The notes beneath the pieces are model-generated. The model made no database searches and was not told the DNA's origin. It worked only from the letters and a program-made list of their open reading frames with translations. A program made the translations under genes and the position numbers. A stretch of 64,000 nt of DNA from Oleiphilus messinensis (lineage in GTDB: Bacteria > Pseudomonadota > Gammaproteobacteria > Pseudomonadales > Oleiphilaceae): the NCBI RefSeq assembly GCF_002162375.1, contig NZ_CP021425.1, forward strand, positions 4,667,001 through 4,731,000. Direction: 5' to 3'. The stretch's first letter is position 1, and the number at the start of each line of letters is the position of its first letter. Below are positions 50,678 to 60,193 of this stretch, one piece after another.

Positions 50678-51106
50678 ATGGACTATTTACTGGTTTTCAG
50701 CACCTCATTCCTGGCTGCGACCCTGCTCCCTGCAGCATCCGAAGTCGTACTGGGTACATTGGTAGCTCAAGGCCACGCACCTTGGGTGCTATGGGCTTTG
50801 GCAACCGCCGGGAATACCCTAGGATCGGTGGTGAACTGGATACTCGGACGCTACCTTCTGCACTTTCAAGATCGCCGCTGGTTTCCCGTATCTGGCAAAC
50901 AGCTCGATCAAGCCCAAACTCGATTCAGTCGCTATGGTAGCTGGTCATTGCTATTTGCCTGGGTTCCGGTCATCGGGGATCCACTGACATTTGTCGCCGG
51001 CATCATGCGAATAAGACTTCTGCCGTTTCTTTTCTGGGTGACATTGGGAAAAGGGACGCGCTATGCTATCGTGGTGTACTGGAGCGGGCAGATCAGTCCG
51101 TCATGA
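50678..51106 (+). CDS. yqaA: YqaA-family DedA-like membrane protein
   Basis: A small inner-membrane protein of 142 residues from the ATG at 50678, the same length as E. coli YqaA; the open frame starts at a TTG two codons earlier. It has the SNARE-associated/DedA core pattern (SEVVLGTLVAQGH, AGNTLGSVVNWILGRYL, FSRYGSWSLLFAWVPVIGDPLTFVAGIMR). It is 23 bases downstream of the AstE-like gene. Proteins of this superfamily are proposed lipid transporters or scramblases; YqaA itself has no established role. Confidence 0.85.
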   Translation: MDYLLVFSTSFLAATLLPAASEVVLGTLVAQGHAPWVLWALATAGNTLGSVVNWILGRYLLHFQDRRWFPVSGKQLDQAQTRFSRYGSWSLLFAWVPVIGDPLTFVAGIMRIRLLPFLFWVTLGKGTRYAIVVYWSGQISPS

Positions 51107-51165
51107 AACACCACGCCGAAGAACCCCATATCCCCAACGAATAATTTCTAAGGAACACGAGAGTC

Positions 51166-51966
51166 ATGAGCAAAGCACTTGAAGGACAGGGAAAAACAGT
51201 ACTGATCACCGGCGCATCTGCAGGTATCGGAAAAGCGTTTGCGGATGTATTCGCCACTAACGGATTCGATGTCGTTCTGGTGGCAAGACGCATTGAAAAG
51301 CTGGAAGAGGTCGCCTCGGAACTTGAATCAAAGCATGGTATTTCCACCCGCTGTATTGCAGCAGATCTCGCCAAAAGCACCTCGGCCAAGAAAATTTATG
51401 ACGAACTGAAACGCGAAGGCGTCACCATCGATGCACTGGTCAACAATGCAGGATACGCCATAACAAAACCCTTTACCGAAGCCAAATGGAAAGATCACAG
51501 CGATTTGATGAATGTTATGGTCAATTCAGTGACCCAACTGTGTTATTTGTTCGCCAAAGATATGAAAGCCAACGGCTATGGCCGCATTATCAACCTTTCA
51601 TCGGTAGCTGCCTTCTCCCCTCAATATGGCGGCAATTTATATGGCGCTACCAAAGCATTCGTAAAAGACTTGTCTGAAGCACTGGATCTGGAACTGAAAA
51701 AGCATAATGTTTATTGCACAGCCCTGTGCCCTGGATTCACACGCAGTGAGTTCCACGACGTCATGGGTGTGAGCTCCGCGATGGACAAACTGCCAAAATG
51801 GATCTGGATGGATGCTAAAACGGTAGCAAATCAGGGCTATCGCGCGGTAATGCGCGGTGATGTACGCTACGTAAACGGGATCTTAAATAAATCCCTGGTT
51901 ACGGCAATGGGATTTCTGCCCGGAAAAGTAAAATATTTCCTCTCAGAAAAACAGAACGTTTTCTAA
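51166..51966 (+). CDS. Short-chain dehydrogenase/reductase (SDR)
   Basis: A classical NAD(P)-dependent oxidoreductase of 266 residues. The cofactor motif is TGASAGIG (about 16-23) with VARRIEKLE after beta-2, which favours NADP. NNAG is near 92. The catalytic Ser-Tyr-Lys are in INLSSVAAFSP, YGATKAFV (Tyr near 160, Lys near 164). CPGFTRSEF follows. A good Shine-Dalgarno (AAGGA) precedes the start. The substrate is not evident; the overall sequence resembles SDRs of the YqjQ/DltE type. It is convergent with the ABC1 kinase gene. Confidence 0.88.
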   Translation: MSKALEGQGKTVLITGASAGIGKAFADVFATNGFDVVLVARRIEKLEEVASELESKHGISTRCIAADLAKSTSAKKIYDELKREGVTIDALVNNAGYAITKPFTEAKWKDHSDLMNVMVNSVTQLCYLFAKDMKANGYGRIINLSSVAAFSPQYGGNLYGATKAFVKDLSEALDLELKKHNVYCTALCPGFTRSEFHDVMGVSSAMDKLPKWIWMDAKTVANQGYRAVMRGDVRYVNGILNKSLVTAMGFLPGKVKYFLSEKQNVF

Positions 51967-51982
51967 CGGCCTCGAACCCAGG

Positions 51983-52008
51983 TTATCCTGCGCTTAAGCG
52001 CAGGATAA
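51983..52008. terminator. Bidirectional hairpin between convergent genes
   Basis: TTATCCTG-CGCTTAAGCG-CAGGATAA is a perfect 26-base palindrome between the SDR gene and the convergent ABC1 kinase gene. No T-run follows on either strand, so termination efficiency is uncertain, but the position fits a shared 3' element. Confidence 0.6.
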
Positions 52009-52054
52009 ACGGATAAAATGGAGGAGGTCCAGGTAAGAGGTTCAGGAATGACGT

Positions 52055-53482
52055 CTAGGAAAGACCAATATATTTTTTCAGAATATCCCGCCCGTTAAAC
52101 TCCGCGTCCAACACAGAAATAAACGTGTATACGCCAACAAGTTTACGGTTGAGAAAAACAAATTCCTTGGGCGGAATCTTGAAGTAGCGATTTACCGCAG
52201 AGAGTGCAGCCCGTTTTGCTATTCGGGTTGGCAGATCGCTCCCTTTCCAGCGATACTCCCCTTTGTCATTCAACGCACTCGCGGGTATTTCCACATCTTC
52301 ACGGGCAAGCGGCTCCAATACCGCCATACAAACTTCGCCAAATTCATTCAGCACTTTTTCAGGCCATTCCGGTTGCATAAAGTGCAGTTCCACTCCACCT
52401 TCAACAACCGCTTTCAGGTCTCGCTCATAGGATGCCTTGATCATGTTGCAGACAGGCCCGAGTACCGACATGGGGTACTTCTGTACCGCTCCAAAATCCA
52501 GCAATACGATCTGGTCGTGCTCCTGTTCAGACTGAGCAATCCGGATTCGATAATTACCAAAGTTAGGATCGGTTTGCAATTCACGCCATTCGAACAACTC
52601 TTTTAAAAAGATTTCCAGAGATGCCTTGGCCAGATGGTTTCGCCGCGCTTGAGATAGCCCCTGAACGCTGGGATCGTTAACGGACCAGCCCTCTTCAAAG
52701 CTCGTCGCCATAACGTGTGAGGTCGAATATTCCTTGAATATTGTCGGTACGATGAAGCGGTCATCATCTTTCAGCATTTCACCAAACCGCTCCGTGGTGC
52801 GCGCCTCGAGTAAATAATCAACTTCTCGATGCATCATGTGACGCACTTCTTCCAGCCACTCATCAAAGCTGGGCCCCAATGACACCACTTTTGCGATTTT
52901 AAGCAGTTGAGCAACAGAGTTAAGATCCGAATCCACCGCTTCTGCGACACCGGGATATTGGATTTTCAGACAGATCTGAGCGCCATCATGCTTCCGGGTA
53001 GCTCGATGAACCTGACCCAAGGAGGCGGCACCAATCGGCTCTTCTTCAATTTCCAGCTCGGACAGGCGATGACTACCCAGCTCTCGTTCCAGAACTTTAT
53101 GGATCGCCGGCCAATCAAGCGAAACAGTTTTATCTTCCAGTGTATGCAGGGCCTCGGTGACTTCTACCGGCAAAAAATGCTCACCGTACAACGCCATGAC
53201 CTGACCGATTTTAACCACACTGCCTTTGAGCTTACCCAATTCATCAACCAGAAACTGCGCTTGTTTGGACATCATTTTACGATGGCGCTCTTTACGTTTG
53301 TCCTTACTGACAAACATATTGGTTGCCACATGAGTCGCCACGCGGGTACCAGCAAATAACCCGGCCTTGGTGAGGCTCAGGCGGCGTTCAAAACTTCCTG
53401 TTTTTATCCGGCTTACCGATTCTTTTTTAGGCTTGGATTCCATGAAACTACTCACCTTAGTTTTGCTCTGCATCGACGACAT
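52055..53482 (-). CDS. ABC1/AarF (UbiB-like) atypical kinase
   Basis: A 475-residue member of the UbiB/ABC1 atypical kinase family. The signature KIGQ motif is GSVVKIGQVMALYGEHFLP (near 92), and the Ala-rich loop PIGAASLGQVHRA (near 155) replaces the usual P-loop. The catalytic region includes QTDPNFGNYRIR and LLDFGAVQKYP. There are no C-terminal membrane helices, unlike UbiB, so it is closer to the soluble ABC1 group. Members support ubiquinone synthesis or other lipid pathways. The gene is single, on the minus strand. Confidence 0.88.
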   Translation of the reverse strand: MSSMQSKTKVSSFMESKPKKESVSRIKTGSFERRLSLTKAGLFAGTRVATHVATNMFVSKDKRKERHRKMMSKQAQFLVDELGKLKGSVVKIGQVMALYGEHFLPVEVTEALHTLEDKTVSLDWPAIHKVLERELGSHRLSELEIEEEPIGAASLGQVHRATRKHDGAQICLKIQYPGVAEAVDSDLNSVAQLLKIAKVVSLGPSFDEWLEEVRHMMHREVDYLLEARTTERFGEMLKDDDRFIVPTIFKEYSTSHVMATSFEEGWSVNDPSVQGLSQARRNHLAKASLEIFLKELFEWRELQTDPNFGNYRIRIAQSEQEHDQIVLLDFGAVQKYPMSVLGPVCNMIKASYERDLKAVVEGGVELHFMQPEWPEKVLNEFGEVCMAVLEPLAREDVEIPASALNDKGEYRWKGSDLPTRIAKRAALSAVNRYFKIPPKEFVFLNRKLVGVYTFISVLDAEFNGRDILKKYIGLS

Positions 53483-53657
53483 ATCAGATTCCCATGATTT
53501 CTCAGCTGCGGCGCTTTTTACGAACGCGCTCTAAACGGGCGCACTGTAAACGAATAGTGTGTCACGATAAAGCTTTCGCATCACAGAAATGCACATTTGT
53601 TCCAGTTCCTCCCCTGTCACAGAGATTCAATGTACCCGCTTACGGGCACAGAACACG

Positions 53658-54719
53658 TCAGGACACCTTCTCCCCGTGAGCTTGTAAATCAGCATGATAC
53701 GAGGAACGAACCATTGGCCCACTGGCAACGTGCTTGAAGCCCATGGATTCAGCAATTGCACCTAATTCCTCGAACTCCTGGGGGGTCACGAAGCGCTCAA
53801 CCGGAAGATGGTCACGGCTGGGTTGTAAATACTGCCCCAAGGTCAGCATATCCACATCATGTGCGCGTAAGTCCTTCATGACTTCGATCACTTCGTCATT
53901 TTCTTCACCCAAACCCAGCATCAAGCCAGATTTGGTTACCACATCGGGCGCACGACGTTTAAATTCTTTGAGTAATTTGAGTGACCACGCATAGTCAGCA
54001 CCGGGACGTGCTCGCGCATAAAGCCGGGGAACCGTTTCAAGGTTGTGGTTAAAAACATCAGGTGGACAGGCTTCAAGAATATCGAGTGCAACATCCATAC
54101 GTCCACGGAAGTCAGGTACCAGCGTTTCGATTTCAATACTGTCCGAACGTTGACGGGTCTCGGCGATACAATCCGCAAAATGTTGTGCACCACCATCTCG
54201 CAAATCATCCCGATCGACCGAGGTGATTACCACATAACGGAGTTGCATATCAGCAATCGCAGTTGCCAAGTGGCGAGGTTCATCGGGGTCCAATGGATTT
54301 GGACGACCATGGGCTACATCACAGAATGGACATCGCCGGGTACAAATATCTCCCATGATCATAAATGTCGCGGTACCGCCACCAAAGCACTCCCCAAGAT
54401 TGGGGCACGCAGCCTCTTCACACACAGTATGCAATTTGTGCGCACGCAGCTTGGTTTTGATTTCATTAATTCGCGGAGTTGAAGGGATACGCACCCGGAT
54501 CCAATCGGGTTTACGTTGCGGTTTGTCGGTTGCAATAACTTTTACCGGGTTGCGGGCCACTTTCTCAGCGCCACGTAACTTTTCCCCCCGGACAACCGGT
54601 TTGACTTTCTTTGCAGAACGATCCTGTTGAATGGCGGCCTTCTGGCTTGAGGTTTCAGTAACCGAGCCCTGTGCCGCTTGATCCTGTACATTAAGTGAAG
54701 GCGTTTCGTGCTGCGTCAT
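53658..54719 (-). CDS. lipA: Lipoyl synthase
   Basis: A radical-SAM enzyme that inserts two sulfurs into protein-bound octanoyl groups to form lipoate. It has 353 residues, about 30 more than E. coli LipA owing to a polar N-terminal extension. The auxiliary cluster cysteines are in [12 protein letters not shown] (about 100-111), and the radical-SAM CX3CX2C is CTRRCPFC (about 126-133). [21 protein letters not shown] and the C-terminal VRSSYHA motif follow. It is the last gene of the lip/mrd block and starts 12 bases after lipB. The same symbol as the lipases is coincidental. Confidence 0.96.
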   Translation of the reverse strand: MTQHETPSLNVQDQAAQGSVTETSSQKAAIQQDRSAKKVKPVVRGEKLRGAEKVARNPVKVIATDKPQRKPDWIRVRIPSTPRINEIKTKLRAHKLHTVCEEAACPNLGECFGGGTATFMIMGDICTRRCPFCDVAHGRPNPLDPDEPRHLATAIADMQLRYVVITSVDRDDLRDGGAQHFADCIAETRQRSDSIEIETLVPDFRGRMDVALDILEACPPDVFNHNLETVPRLYARARPGADYAWSLKLLKEFKRRAPDVVTKSGLMLGLGEENDEVIEVMKDLRAHDVDMLTLGQYLQPSRDHLPVERFVTPQEFEELGAIAESMGFKHVASGPMVRSSYHADLQAHGEKVS

Positions 54720-54731
54720 GTAAATCTAATC

Positions 54732-55394
54732 CTATCCTGATGGCAAATGCCCGTAAGTATCGGCCACATTATACCCCATTAATGCAATGAATTCGCTCAG
54801 TAATTGATCCTGCACCTGGGCCAGCCTGACACCACTTGCAAGATCGTTGAGGCGAGTCATAACCATATTTTGGTAGCCACAGGGGTTAATTCGCCGAAAT
54901 GGCTCCAAATCGTTCACGACATTCAAGGCAAGGCCATGATAAGACCTGCCATGACTGATTCTCAGCCCGAGAGACGCAATTTTTTCATCGCCGACATACA
55001 CCCCGGGCGCATCCGCCCTGGGTTGGGACGCAACGTTATAATGAGCGAGTGTATTGACCAAGGTTTGCTCAACACGACTCACCAATTCCCGCGCCCCGAT
55101 TCGCAAACGCTTCACATCGAGCATCATGTAAGCAACCAATTGACCTGGCCCGTGATAGGTTACCTGCCCCCCACGATCCACCTGCACAACCGGGATATCA
55201 CCAGGGAACAGGACGTGTTCGGCCTTTCCTGCCTGACCTTGGGTAAATACAGGGTCATGCTCGAGCAACCAGATTTCATCAATGGTGTTCTCCGATCGGC
55301 CCTGAGTGAACTGCTTCATCGCCTCCCAAACCGGCATGTAGGACAGACGGCCCAGATTCCGAACGATCAGCTCCGGTTTGTTTGCATCACTCAT
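54732..55394 (-). CDS. lipB: Octanoyl-ACP:protein octanoyltransferase
   Basis: LipB moves the octanoyl chain from acyl carrier protein to lipoyl domains, the step before lipoyl synthase. The 220 residues show the family's VDRGGQVTYHGPGQLVAYMML motif (about 70-90), the catalytic Lys in GDEKIASLGLRI (about 135) and the catalytic Cys in NPCGYQNM (about 170). It is 10 bases from ybeD and 12 from lipA, so all three are one transcription unit. Confidence 0.96.
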   Translation of the reverse strand: MSDANKPELIVRNLGRLSYMPVWEAMKQFTQGRSENTIDEIWLLEHDPVFTQGQAGKAEHVLFPGDIPVVQVDRGGQVTYHGPGQLVAYMMLDVKRLRIGARELVSRVEQTLVNTLAHYNVASQPRADAPGVYVGDEKIASLGLRISHGRSYHGLALNVVNDLEPFRRINPCGYQNMVMTRLNDLASGVRLAQVQDQLLSEFIALMGYNVADTYGHLPSG

Positions 55395-55404
55395 TCAACA
55401 CACC

Positions 55405-55674
55405 TTACAGAACCATGTGGACTCGACCACTTGACTTGAGATCCTCGAACAAGGCTTCCAACTGCGGTTTTCCCGTCGCGACGATCGTAACGCGCACAGA
55501 TAGAAACTTGCCATTTCGACTGGAGTTCATCGTAATTTTGCCGTGATCCAGGTCTGGCGCATGCTTGGTGAGAACCCGCACAACAAAGTCTTTAAAATCC
55601 GGTGCAGCGTCACCGATGATTTTGATGGGATAATCGCAAGGAAATTCTATTTTGGGGGCTTCGGGCTGACTCAT
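55405..55674 (-). CDS. ybeD: YbeD/DUF493 family protein
   Basis: A small alpha/beta protein of 89 residues (IEFPCDYPIKIIGDAAPDFKDFVVRVL at the N-terminus), equal in length to E. coli YbeD. YbeD has an ACT-like fold and is almost always found between dacA and lipB, as here. Its function is not established; an allosteric role in lipoate metabolism has been suggested from context. Confidence 0.93.
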   Translation of the reverse strand: MSQPEAPKIEFPCDYPIKIIGDAAPDFKDFVVRVLTKHAPDLDHGKITMNSSRNGKFLSVRVTIVATGKPQLEALFEDLKSSGRVHMVL

Positions 55675-55697
55675 AAATGTACCTTTACTACGGCCGG

Positions 55698-55716
55698 CAG
55701 GCCTTGCTCAGGCCTG
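55698..55716. other. Hairpin between dacA and ybeD
   Basis: CAGGCCT-TGCTC-AGGCCTG forms a perfect 7-bp stem in the 65-base gap. No T-run follows on the minus strand. It may be an attenuating or processing element between the cell-wall and lipoate parts of the block. Confidence 0.45.
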
Positions 55717-55739
55717 TCGACTTGCTACTGAAATGAAAC

Positions 55740-56921
55740 TCAAGAGAACAATTGAACAAAAAACAGCTTGATCAAATCCCAGATCCGCTTGAAAAAGCCT
55801 GCTTCTTCAACTTGCTGCAGTGCAATCAGGGGTTGATCAGCCAGAATTTCGCCTTCGTAAGACACTTTAACGCGCCCTAACACATCACCAATATTCAATG
55901 GCGCCTTGATCACAGAGTCAACATCGACCGAAACGACTAAAGCCTCTTTCTGGCCTTTCGGGATCGTCAGGGTCACATCCGAGGCAACCCCCAAATCTGT
56001 TTTATCAAGTTGTCCACCCCAGACCTGGCTATCAATCAACTTGACACCCGAACTGTAGAGCGGCAGGCTCTCGTAATACCGGAATCCGTAATTCAGGAGT
56101 TTTTGCGTTTCACGGGCACGGGCCTCTTCGCTTTTCGTGCCCATCACAACGCTGATCAAACGCATTCCGTCTCGAACAGCTGATGACACCAGACAATAAC
56201 CTGCAGCATCTGTATGGCCGGTTTTCAAACCATCCACAGACTTATCCCGCCATAACAGTCTGTTGCGGTTCGGTTGACGGATATCGTTGTAGGTGAAGTA
56301 TTTTTCTGAATAAATCGAGTATTGATCCGGGAACTCGGTGATGATGGCCTTGGCAAGCTTTGCCAGATCACGCGCGGAAGCAAAGTGATTTTCGTGGGGT
56401 AAACCGGTCGCATTTTCAAAGTGCGAATTTTGCATCCCCAATAATTTGGCATGCTGGTTCATGATATCCGCGAAGGCGCTCTCACTACCGGCAATGTGCT
56501 CAGCAACAGCAACACTGGCATCGTTACCGGACTGGATGATGATACCGCGCAACAAATCTTCCAGAGCGACCTGAGTACCCTCTTTGATAAACATTTTTGA
56601 GCCGCCGGTTTTCCAGGCATTTACACTGATCAAGACACTGTCGGACAGGCTGATGTTACCGCGCTCAGCTTCATATTCAACAATATAGGCCGTCATCATT
56701 TTGGTTAAACTTGCAGGCGGTAACTGCTCATCCGAGTTACTCTCAACGATCACTTTACCGCTCGCGGCATCCATCAGGATGTAAGAACTGGCCGCAACTT
56801 GAGGAGGCGCAGGAATCAGATTCGGCTGACTGCTCACAGTAAACGAACTTAACATTAACAGCAGTGTCAGAATGGATAGAATGGGGGTAGATAAATTGGA
56901 TTTTCGAGTCAACATGAACAT
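55740..56921 (-). CDS. dacA: D-Ala-D-Ala carboxypeptidase (PBP5/6 type)
   Basis: A low-molecular-weight penicillin-binding protein of 393 residues that removes the terminal D-Ala from peptidoglycan pentapeptides in the periplasm. It has a signal peptide (about 8-31), SLTK as the SxxK nucleophile motif (about 71-74), SGND (about 137) and KTGHT (about 240). A beta-rich C-terminal domain ends with the amphipathic anchor FFKRIWDLIKLFFVQLFS, typical of PBP5. It follows rlpA after 111 bases and may have its own promoter there. Confidence 0.96.
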   Translation of the reverse strand: MFMLTRKSNLSTPILSILTLLLMLSSFTVSSQPNLIPAPPQVAASSYILMDAASGKVIVESNSDEQLPPASLTKMMTAYIVEYEAERGNISLSDSVLISVNAWKTGGSKMFIKEGTQVALEDLLRGIIIQSGNDASVAVAEHIAGSESAFADIMNQHAKLLGMQNSHFENATGLPHENHFASARDLAKLAKAIITEFPDQYSIYSEKYFTYNDIRQPNRNRLLWRDKSVDGLKTGHTDAAGYCLVSSAVRDGMRLISVVMGTKSEEARARETQKLLNYGFRYYESLPLYSSGVKLIDSQVWGGQLDKTDLGVASDVTLTIPKGQKEALVVSVDVDSVIKAPLNIGDVLGRVKVSYEGEILADQPLIALQQVEEAGFFKRIWDLIKLFFVQLFS

Positions 56922-57032
56922 TTCTGGTCTTTTTTCGTTTCTCGGTTAATAGAGATGGCGTATACGGGAATTAATCGCGGAAAAAATAGTAACCGATAAT
57001 CCGGCAACATTCACCTAAATGCCATTTGAAGT

Positions 57033-57905
57033 TTATTTTTCTGTCTTCGCCACCGGGACAGAAGCAAGATCTTCTGCCGCGAGCGGTCGGGTAAGCACAA
57101 TGGGTTGCCCCAATTGATGTTCAAGCAGCTTTAGCCGCTTTTGGTTTGCCTCTTCGCGCTGCAGAAAAGGACCAACACGAACCCGGTACACCGGCGCTCC
57201 GGTCTCATTCAATTCTGCGAGAAATACTGAAGTGCCCAACAATGATTGAGCTTGCTGTTGCAGCCGCATTGCAGATTCCCTGCTGCTGTACGCGCCCAGT
57301 TGCACATAGTAGCCAATCAACAATTCAGCACGATTGACTGAACCCGCCTTGTCAACAACTGTCGGGGCATCGGGTACCAGTGCAGTCACTTCAACACGTG
57401 CTGTACCTTTATCCGCATACCCCAGCTTTTGGGCTGCAGCATAGGACAAATCAATGATTCGGCCTTCGTGAAACGGCCCTCGATCATTGATTCGTACAAC
57501 AATCGTTCGACCATTATCTAAATTTTTGACCTGGACATACGAGGGGATGGGCAATGTTTTGTGTGCAGCGGTCATTTTGTACATGTTGTACACTTCGCCG
57601 TTGGATGTGTGGTACCCATGAAACTTTTTACCATACCACGAGCCCATACCGGTCTCACGGTAACCCTTCTCTGTATCCAGTACGTGGTAGGTTTTTCCGA
57701 GAATAGTATACGGGCTTTTATTCCCGGCTATCGTTCGCTTTTCATGTTTGGGTATTGCATCTGGAATATTGGACGCATCGAAACCAGACTCGGGTGCAGC
57801 ATCTTTGTCCATGCTGTAACGAGACGTTGTACAAGCCTGTAACAAGATCATGCTCAAAACAGCAAAAATTAAAGGCTTGATATCAATAATTCGGAACGTA
57901 TCCAT
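57033..57905 (-). CDS. rlpA: RlpA septal-ring lytic transglycosylase
   Basis: A lipoprotein of 290 residues that cleaves peptide-free (denuded) glycan strands at the septum. The start is placed at the ATG at 57905, which puts the lipobox LLQAC at Cys 24; the frame extends upstream only to a TTG. The double-psi barrel RlpA domain has GMGSWYGKKFHGYHTSNGEVYNMYKMTAAHKTLPI and VRINDRGPFHEGRIIDLSYAAA, with the catalytic Glu and Asp visible. A SPOR domain that binds denuded glycan fills the C-terminus (YVQLGAYSSRESAMRL, YRVRVGPF). It lies just downstream of mltB. Confidence 0.94.
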   Translation of the reverse strand: MDTFRIIDIKPLIFAVLSMILLQACTTSRYSMDKDAAPESGFDASNIPDAIPKHEKRTIAGNKSPYTILGKTYHVLDTEKGYRETGMGSWYGKKFHGYHTSNGEVYNMYKMTAAHKTLPIPSYVQVKNLDNGRTIVVRINDRGPFHEGRIIDLSYAAAQKLGYADKGTARVEVTALVPDAPTVVDKAGSVNRAELLIGYYVQLGAYSSRESAMRLQQQAQSLLGTSVFLAELNETGAPVYRVRVGPFLQREEANQKRLKLLEHQLGQPIVLTRPLAAEDLASVPVAKTEK

Positions 57906-57948
57906 TACATTAAGGCTCTTTTCCTTGTGACCTGTTTCAATGCCCAAG

Positions 57949-58989
57949 CTATTTCAATGCCTGTGATAACTGGAAGACGGCCATTGCATACAGCTCACTA
58001 TGATTGTAACGGGTGATCGTATAAAAGTTATCGAGCGCCAACCAATATTCTGTACCCGACTCACCTTGCAAAGGCATTAACCTCGCCATGGTATCATCCG
58101 GGAGTGAATCCGCCGTATCAAGCGTAACACCCGCTTTTTTTAACGTGCCCCAGGAATATTTTGGCTTTAAATCCTTATGAACAAATTCACCGAACGCCGA
58201 TCCCTGAACCGTAACCGGTAACACCACTTGTTGCTTCCGTTGCCACTTGTGTGCAACAAAATAATTGGCAACACTGCCGATGGCATCAACAGGGTTATGC
58301 AATATATCCACAACACCATCGTCATCGAAATCGACAGCAAAATTTCGATAACTGCTTGAAATAAATTGCCCGTAACCCATTGCACCGGCGTATGAACCGG
58401 TTAACGACTGAGGATCAAAGCCCTGCTCCCGACTGAGCAGAAAGAAATGCTCCAGTTCTGACCTGAAGAAGTCTGATCGGGGGGGATAATCAAAGGCCAG
58501 GGTCGCAAGCGCATCAATGACTCTGTGTTTCCCTGTAAATTTACCGTAGCGTGTTTCAACGCCAATAATTGCAGCTACGACCTCTTTAGGGACACCGAAT
58601 TCACGCTCCATTCGATTAAAAGTCGATTTGTGCGTCTCCAGGAAGACCTTCCCGCCCTGGATGCGATCCTCTGTCATGAATATTTTACGATAGTCCTTCC
58701 ATTCTAAAACTCGTTCGGCAGGACGACTGATGGCATCAAGAATCTTTTGCTGCCTTTCCGCTTTGGCTAATTGCGCCAGCAACCAAGCGTGTTCAAAGGC
58801 ATGGTTCTCTGCGACTTCATCGATAAACTTCTGAACTTCGGGTTGCTCGGTATAATTGCCAAAACAACTCGCCGACGAGAACAGCATCAGCACAAAGCCA
58901 ATCACGCCTGACAGTCCACCGGTACGACTTACAACTCTGATTCCTGATATATTTTCCGCTAAACAGCTTGAGAACGACTGCCCCTTCAT
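57949..58989 (-). CDS. mltB: Lytic murein transglycosylase B
   Basis: A periplasmic peptidoglycan-cleaving enzyme of 346 residues making 1,6-anhydromuramyl ends. The N-terminus holds a hydrophobic export segment (about 27-43) with SASC near 43 as a non-canonical lipobox. The catalytic Glu is in IIGVETRYGKF (near 143). FDYPPRSDFFRSELEHFF, GAMGYGQFISSSYRNFAVDFDDDGVVDI and the C-terminal TITRYNHSELYAMAVFQLSQAL are family hallmarks. It sits between rodA and rlpA, as in Pseudomonas. Confidence 0.95.
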   Translation of the reverse strand: MKGQSFSSCLAENISGIRVVSRTGGLSGVIGFVLMLFSSASCFGNYTEQPEVQKFIDEVAENHAFEHAWLLAQLAKAERQQKILDAISRPAERVLEWKDYRKIFMTEDRIQGGKVFLETHKSTFNRMEREFGVPKEVVAAIIGVETRYGKFTGKHRVIDALATLAFDYPPRSDFFRSELEHFFLLSREQGFDPQSLTGSYAGAMGYGQFISSSYRNFAVDFDDDGVVDILHNPVDAIGSVANYFVAHKWQRKQQVVLPVTVQGSAFGEFVHKDLKPKYSWGTLKKAGVTLDTADSLPDDTMARLMPLQGESGTEYWLALDNFYTITRYNHSELYAMAVFQLSQALK

Positions 58990-59047
58990 CTATTGGTATC
59001 CCTGTTAACTTTTGTTTTTCTATTCATGGTGCCCCCAAAATAATTCA

Positions 59048-60193
59048 CTATTTGGCCAACATTTTTTTGTGGGTATGCACGGACATCAAAACCCCGAATG
59101 CAGCCATTAATGTCACGATTGAGGTACCACCATAACTCACAAGTGGCAGCGGAACCCCGACCACAGGTAATAAACCACTGACCATTCCGATATTGACAAA
59201 AACGTAAACAAAAAAAGTAAGGGTCAGACTACCGACCAAGAGCCGGGAGAACGAGTCCTGTGCCTGTGAGGCAATATACAAGCCGCGGGCGATGATGAGC
59301 AAATACATACCCAAAAGCGCCAGGACGCCAACAAAACCAAATTCTTCAGCCAATACCGCAATTATAAAATCGGTATGACTTTCCGGCAGAAAATCCAGCT
59401 GGGATTGCGTCCCCTGCAACCAGCCCTTGCCATACACACCGCCAGAACCGATCGCCGTCTTCGACTGAATAATATTCCACCCCGTTCCCAAAGGATCACT
59501 TTCAGGGTTCAGAAAGGTTAAAACTCTCTGCTTCTGATAGTCACGCATGACCACAAACCACATGATCGGGGCGGCAGCCCCAGCCATAGCGATAAATCCG
59601 CCGATATAAGCCCAGCTCATACCTGCAAAAAAGAGCACAAACACACCAGACGCCAGAATCAACAATGAGGTTCCCAAATCGGGTTGCTTGACGATCAAAA
59701 CCACAGGCACAATGATAATAACCAGAGCGAAAAACAAATGCTTCAAACGCGGGGGCAAATAACGCTTCGACAAGTACCAAGCCACCATCATGGGCAACGC
59801 TAACTTCATAAACTCAGAGGGCTGAAAGCGGGGAAGTCCGGGCAGCTTTAACCAGCGCTGCGCCCCTTTCGCCCCCGTCCCCATCACCAGCACTCCAATC
59901 AGAGCAACAATTCCGATTAAAAACAACCAGGGTGCCCAGCGACGGTAAACCGAAGGATCCAGCTGCGCAAATGCGAACATGACACCATACGCCAACACAA
60001 ATCGAATCGCCTGGCGACGCACATCCTCAATACTTTCACCACTGCCACTGTAGAGGATGAACAACCCCGCACAAGACAAAACAAACAGCATGATCAAGAG
60101 TACGGGGTCAATGTGCAAGCGCATCATCAAGCTGGTGGGTTGCCCGAGATGCTTTGATGCATCGGGCATTTGTCTCACAAAATCGTTGCTCAC
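59048..60193 (-). CDS. rodA: RodA peptidoglycan glycosyltransferase
   Basis: A SEDS-family integral membrane glycosyltransferase of 381 residues that polymerises glycan strands during cell elongation with PBP2. About ten hydrophobic helices are visible. Family motifs are KLPGLPRFQPSEFMKLALPM, VKQPDLGTSL, GTGWNIIQSKTAIGSGG-type (about 240) and VPLPLVSYGGTS near 350. It starts at GTG and overlaps the end of mrdA by 4 bases, coupling the two partners of the elongasome. Confidence 0.97.
   Translation of the reverse strand: MSNDFVRQMPDASKHLGQPTSLMMRLHIDPVLLIMLFVLSCAGLFILYSGSGESIEDVRRQAIRFVLAYGVMFAFAQLDPSVYRRWAPWLFLIGIVALIGVLVMGTGAKGAQRWLKLPGLPRFQPSEFMKLALPMMVAWYLSKRYLPPRLKHLFFALVIIIVPVVLIVKQPDLGTSLLILASGVFVLFFAGMSWAYIGGFIAMAGAAAPIMWFVVMRDYQKQRVLTFLNPESDPLGTGWNIIQSKTAIGSGGVYGKGWLQGTQSQLDFLPESHTDFIIAVLAEEFGFVGVLALLGMYLLIIARGLYIASQAQDSFSRLLVGSLTLTFFVYVFVNIGMVSGLLPVVGVPLPLVSYGGTSIVTLMAAFGVLMSVHTHKKMLAK

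Noticed and set aside
54804-55439. 211-residue plus-strand frame opposite lipB
   Set aside because: It is fully antisense to lipB, whose catalytic motifs are intact, and shows no protein-like features of its own.
60120-60175. Imperfect inverted repeat TGCCCGAGATGC...GCATCGGGCA
   Set aside because: It lies inside the first codons of rodA, has a bulge and no regulatory context, so it is most likely chance in coding sequence.
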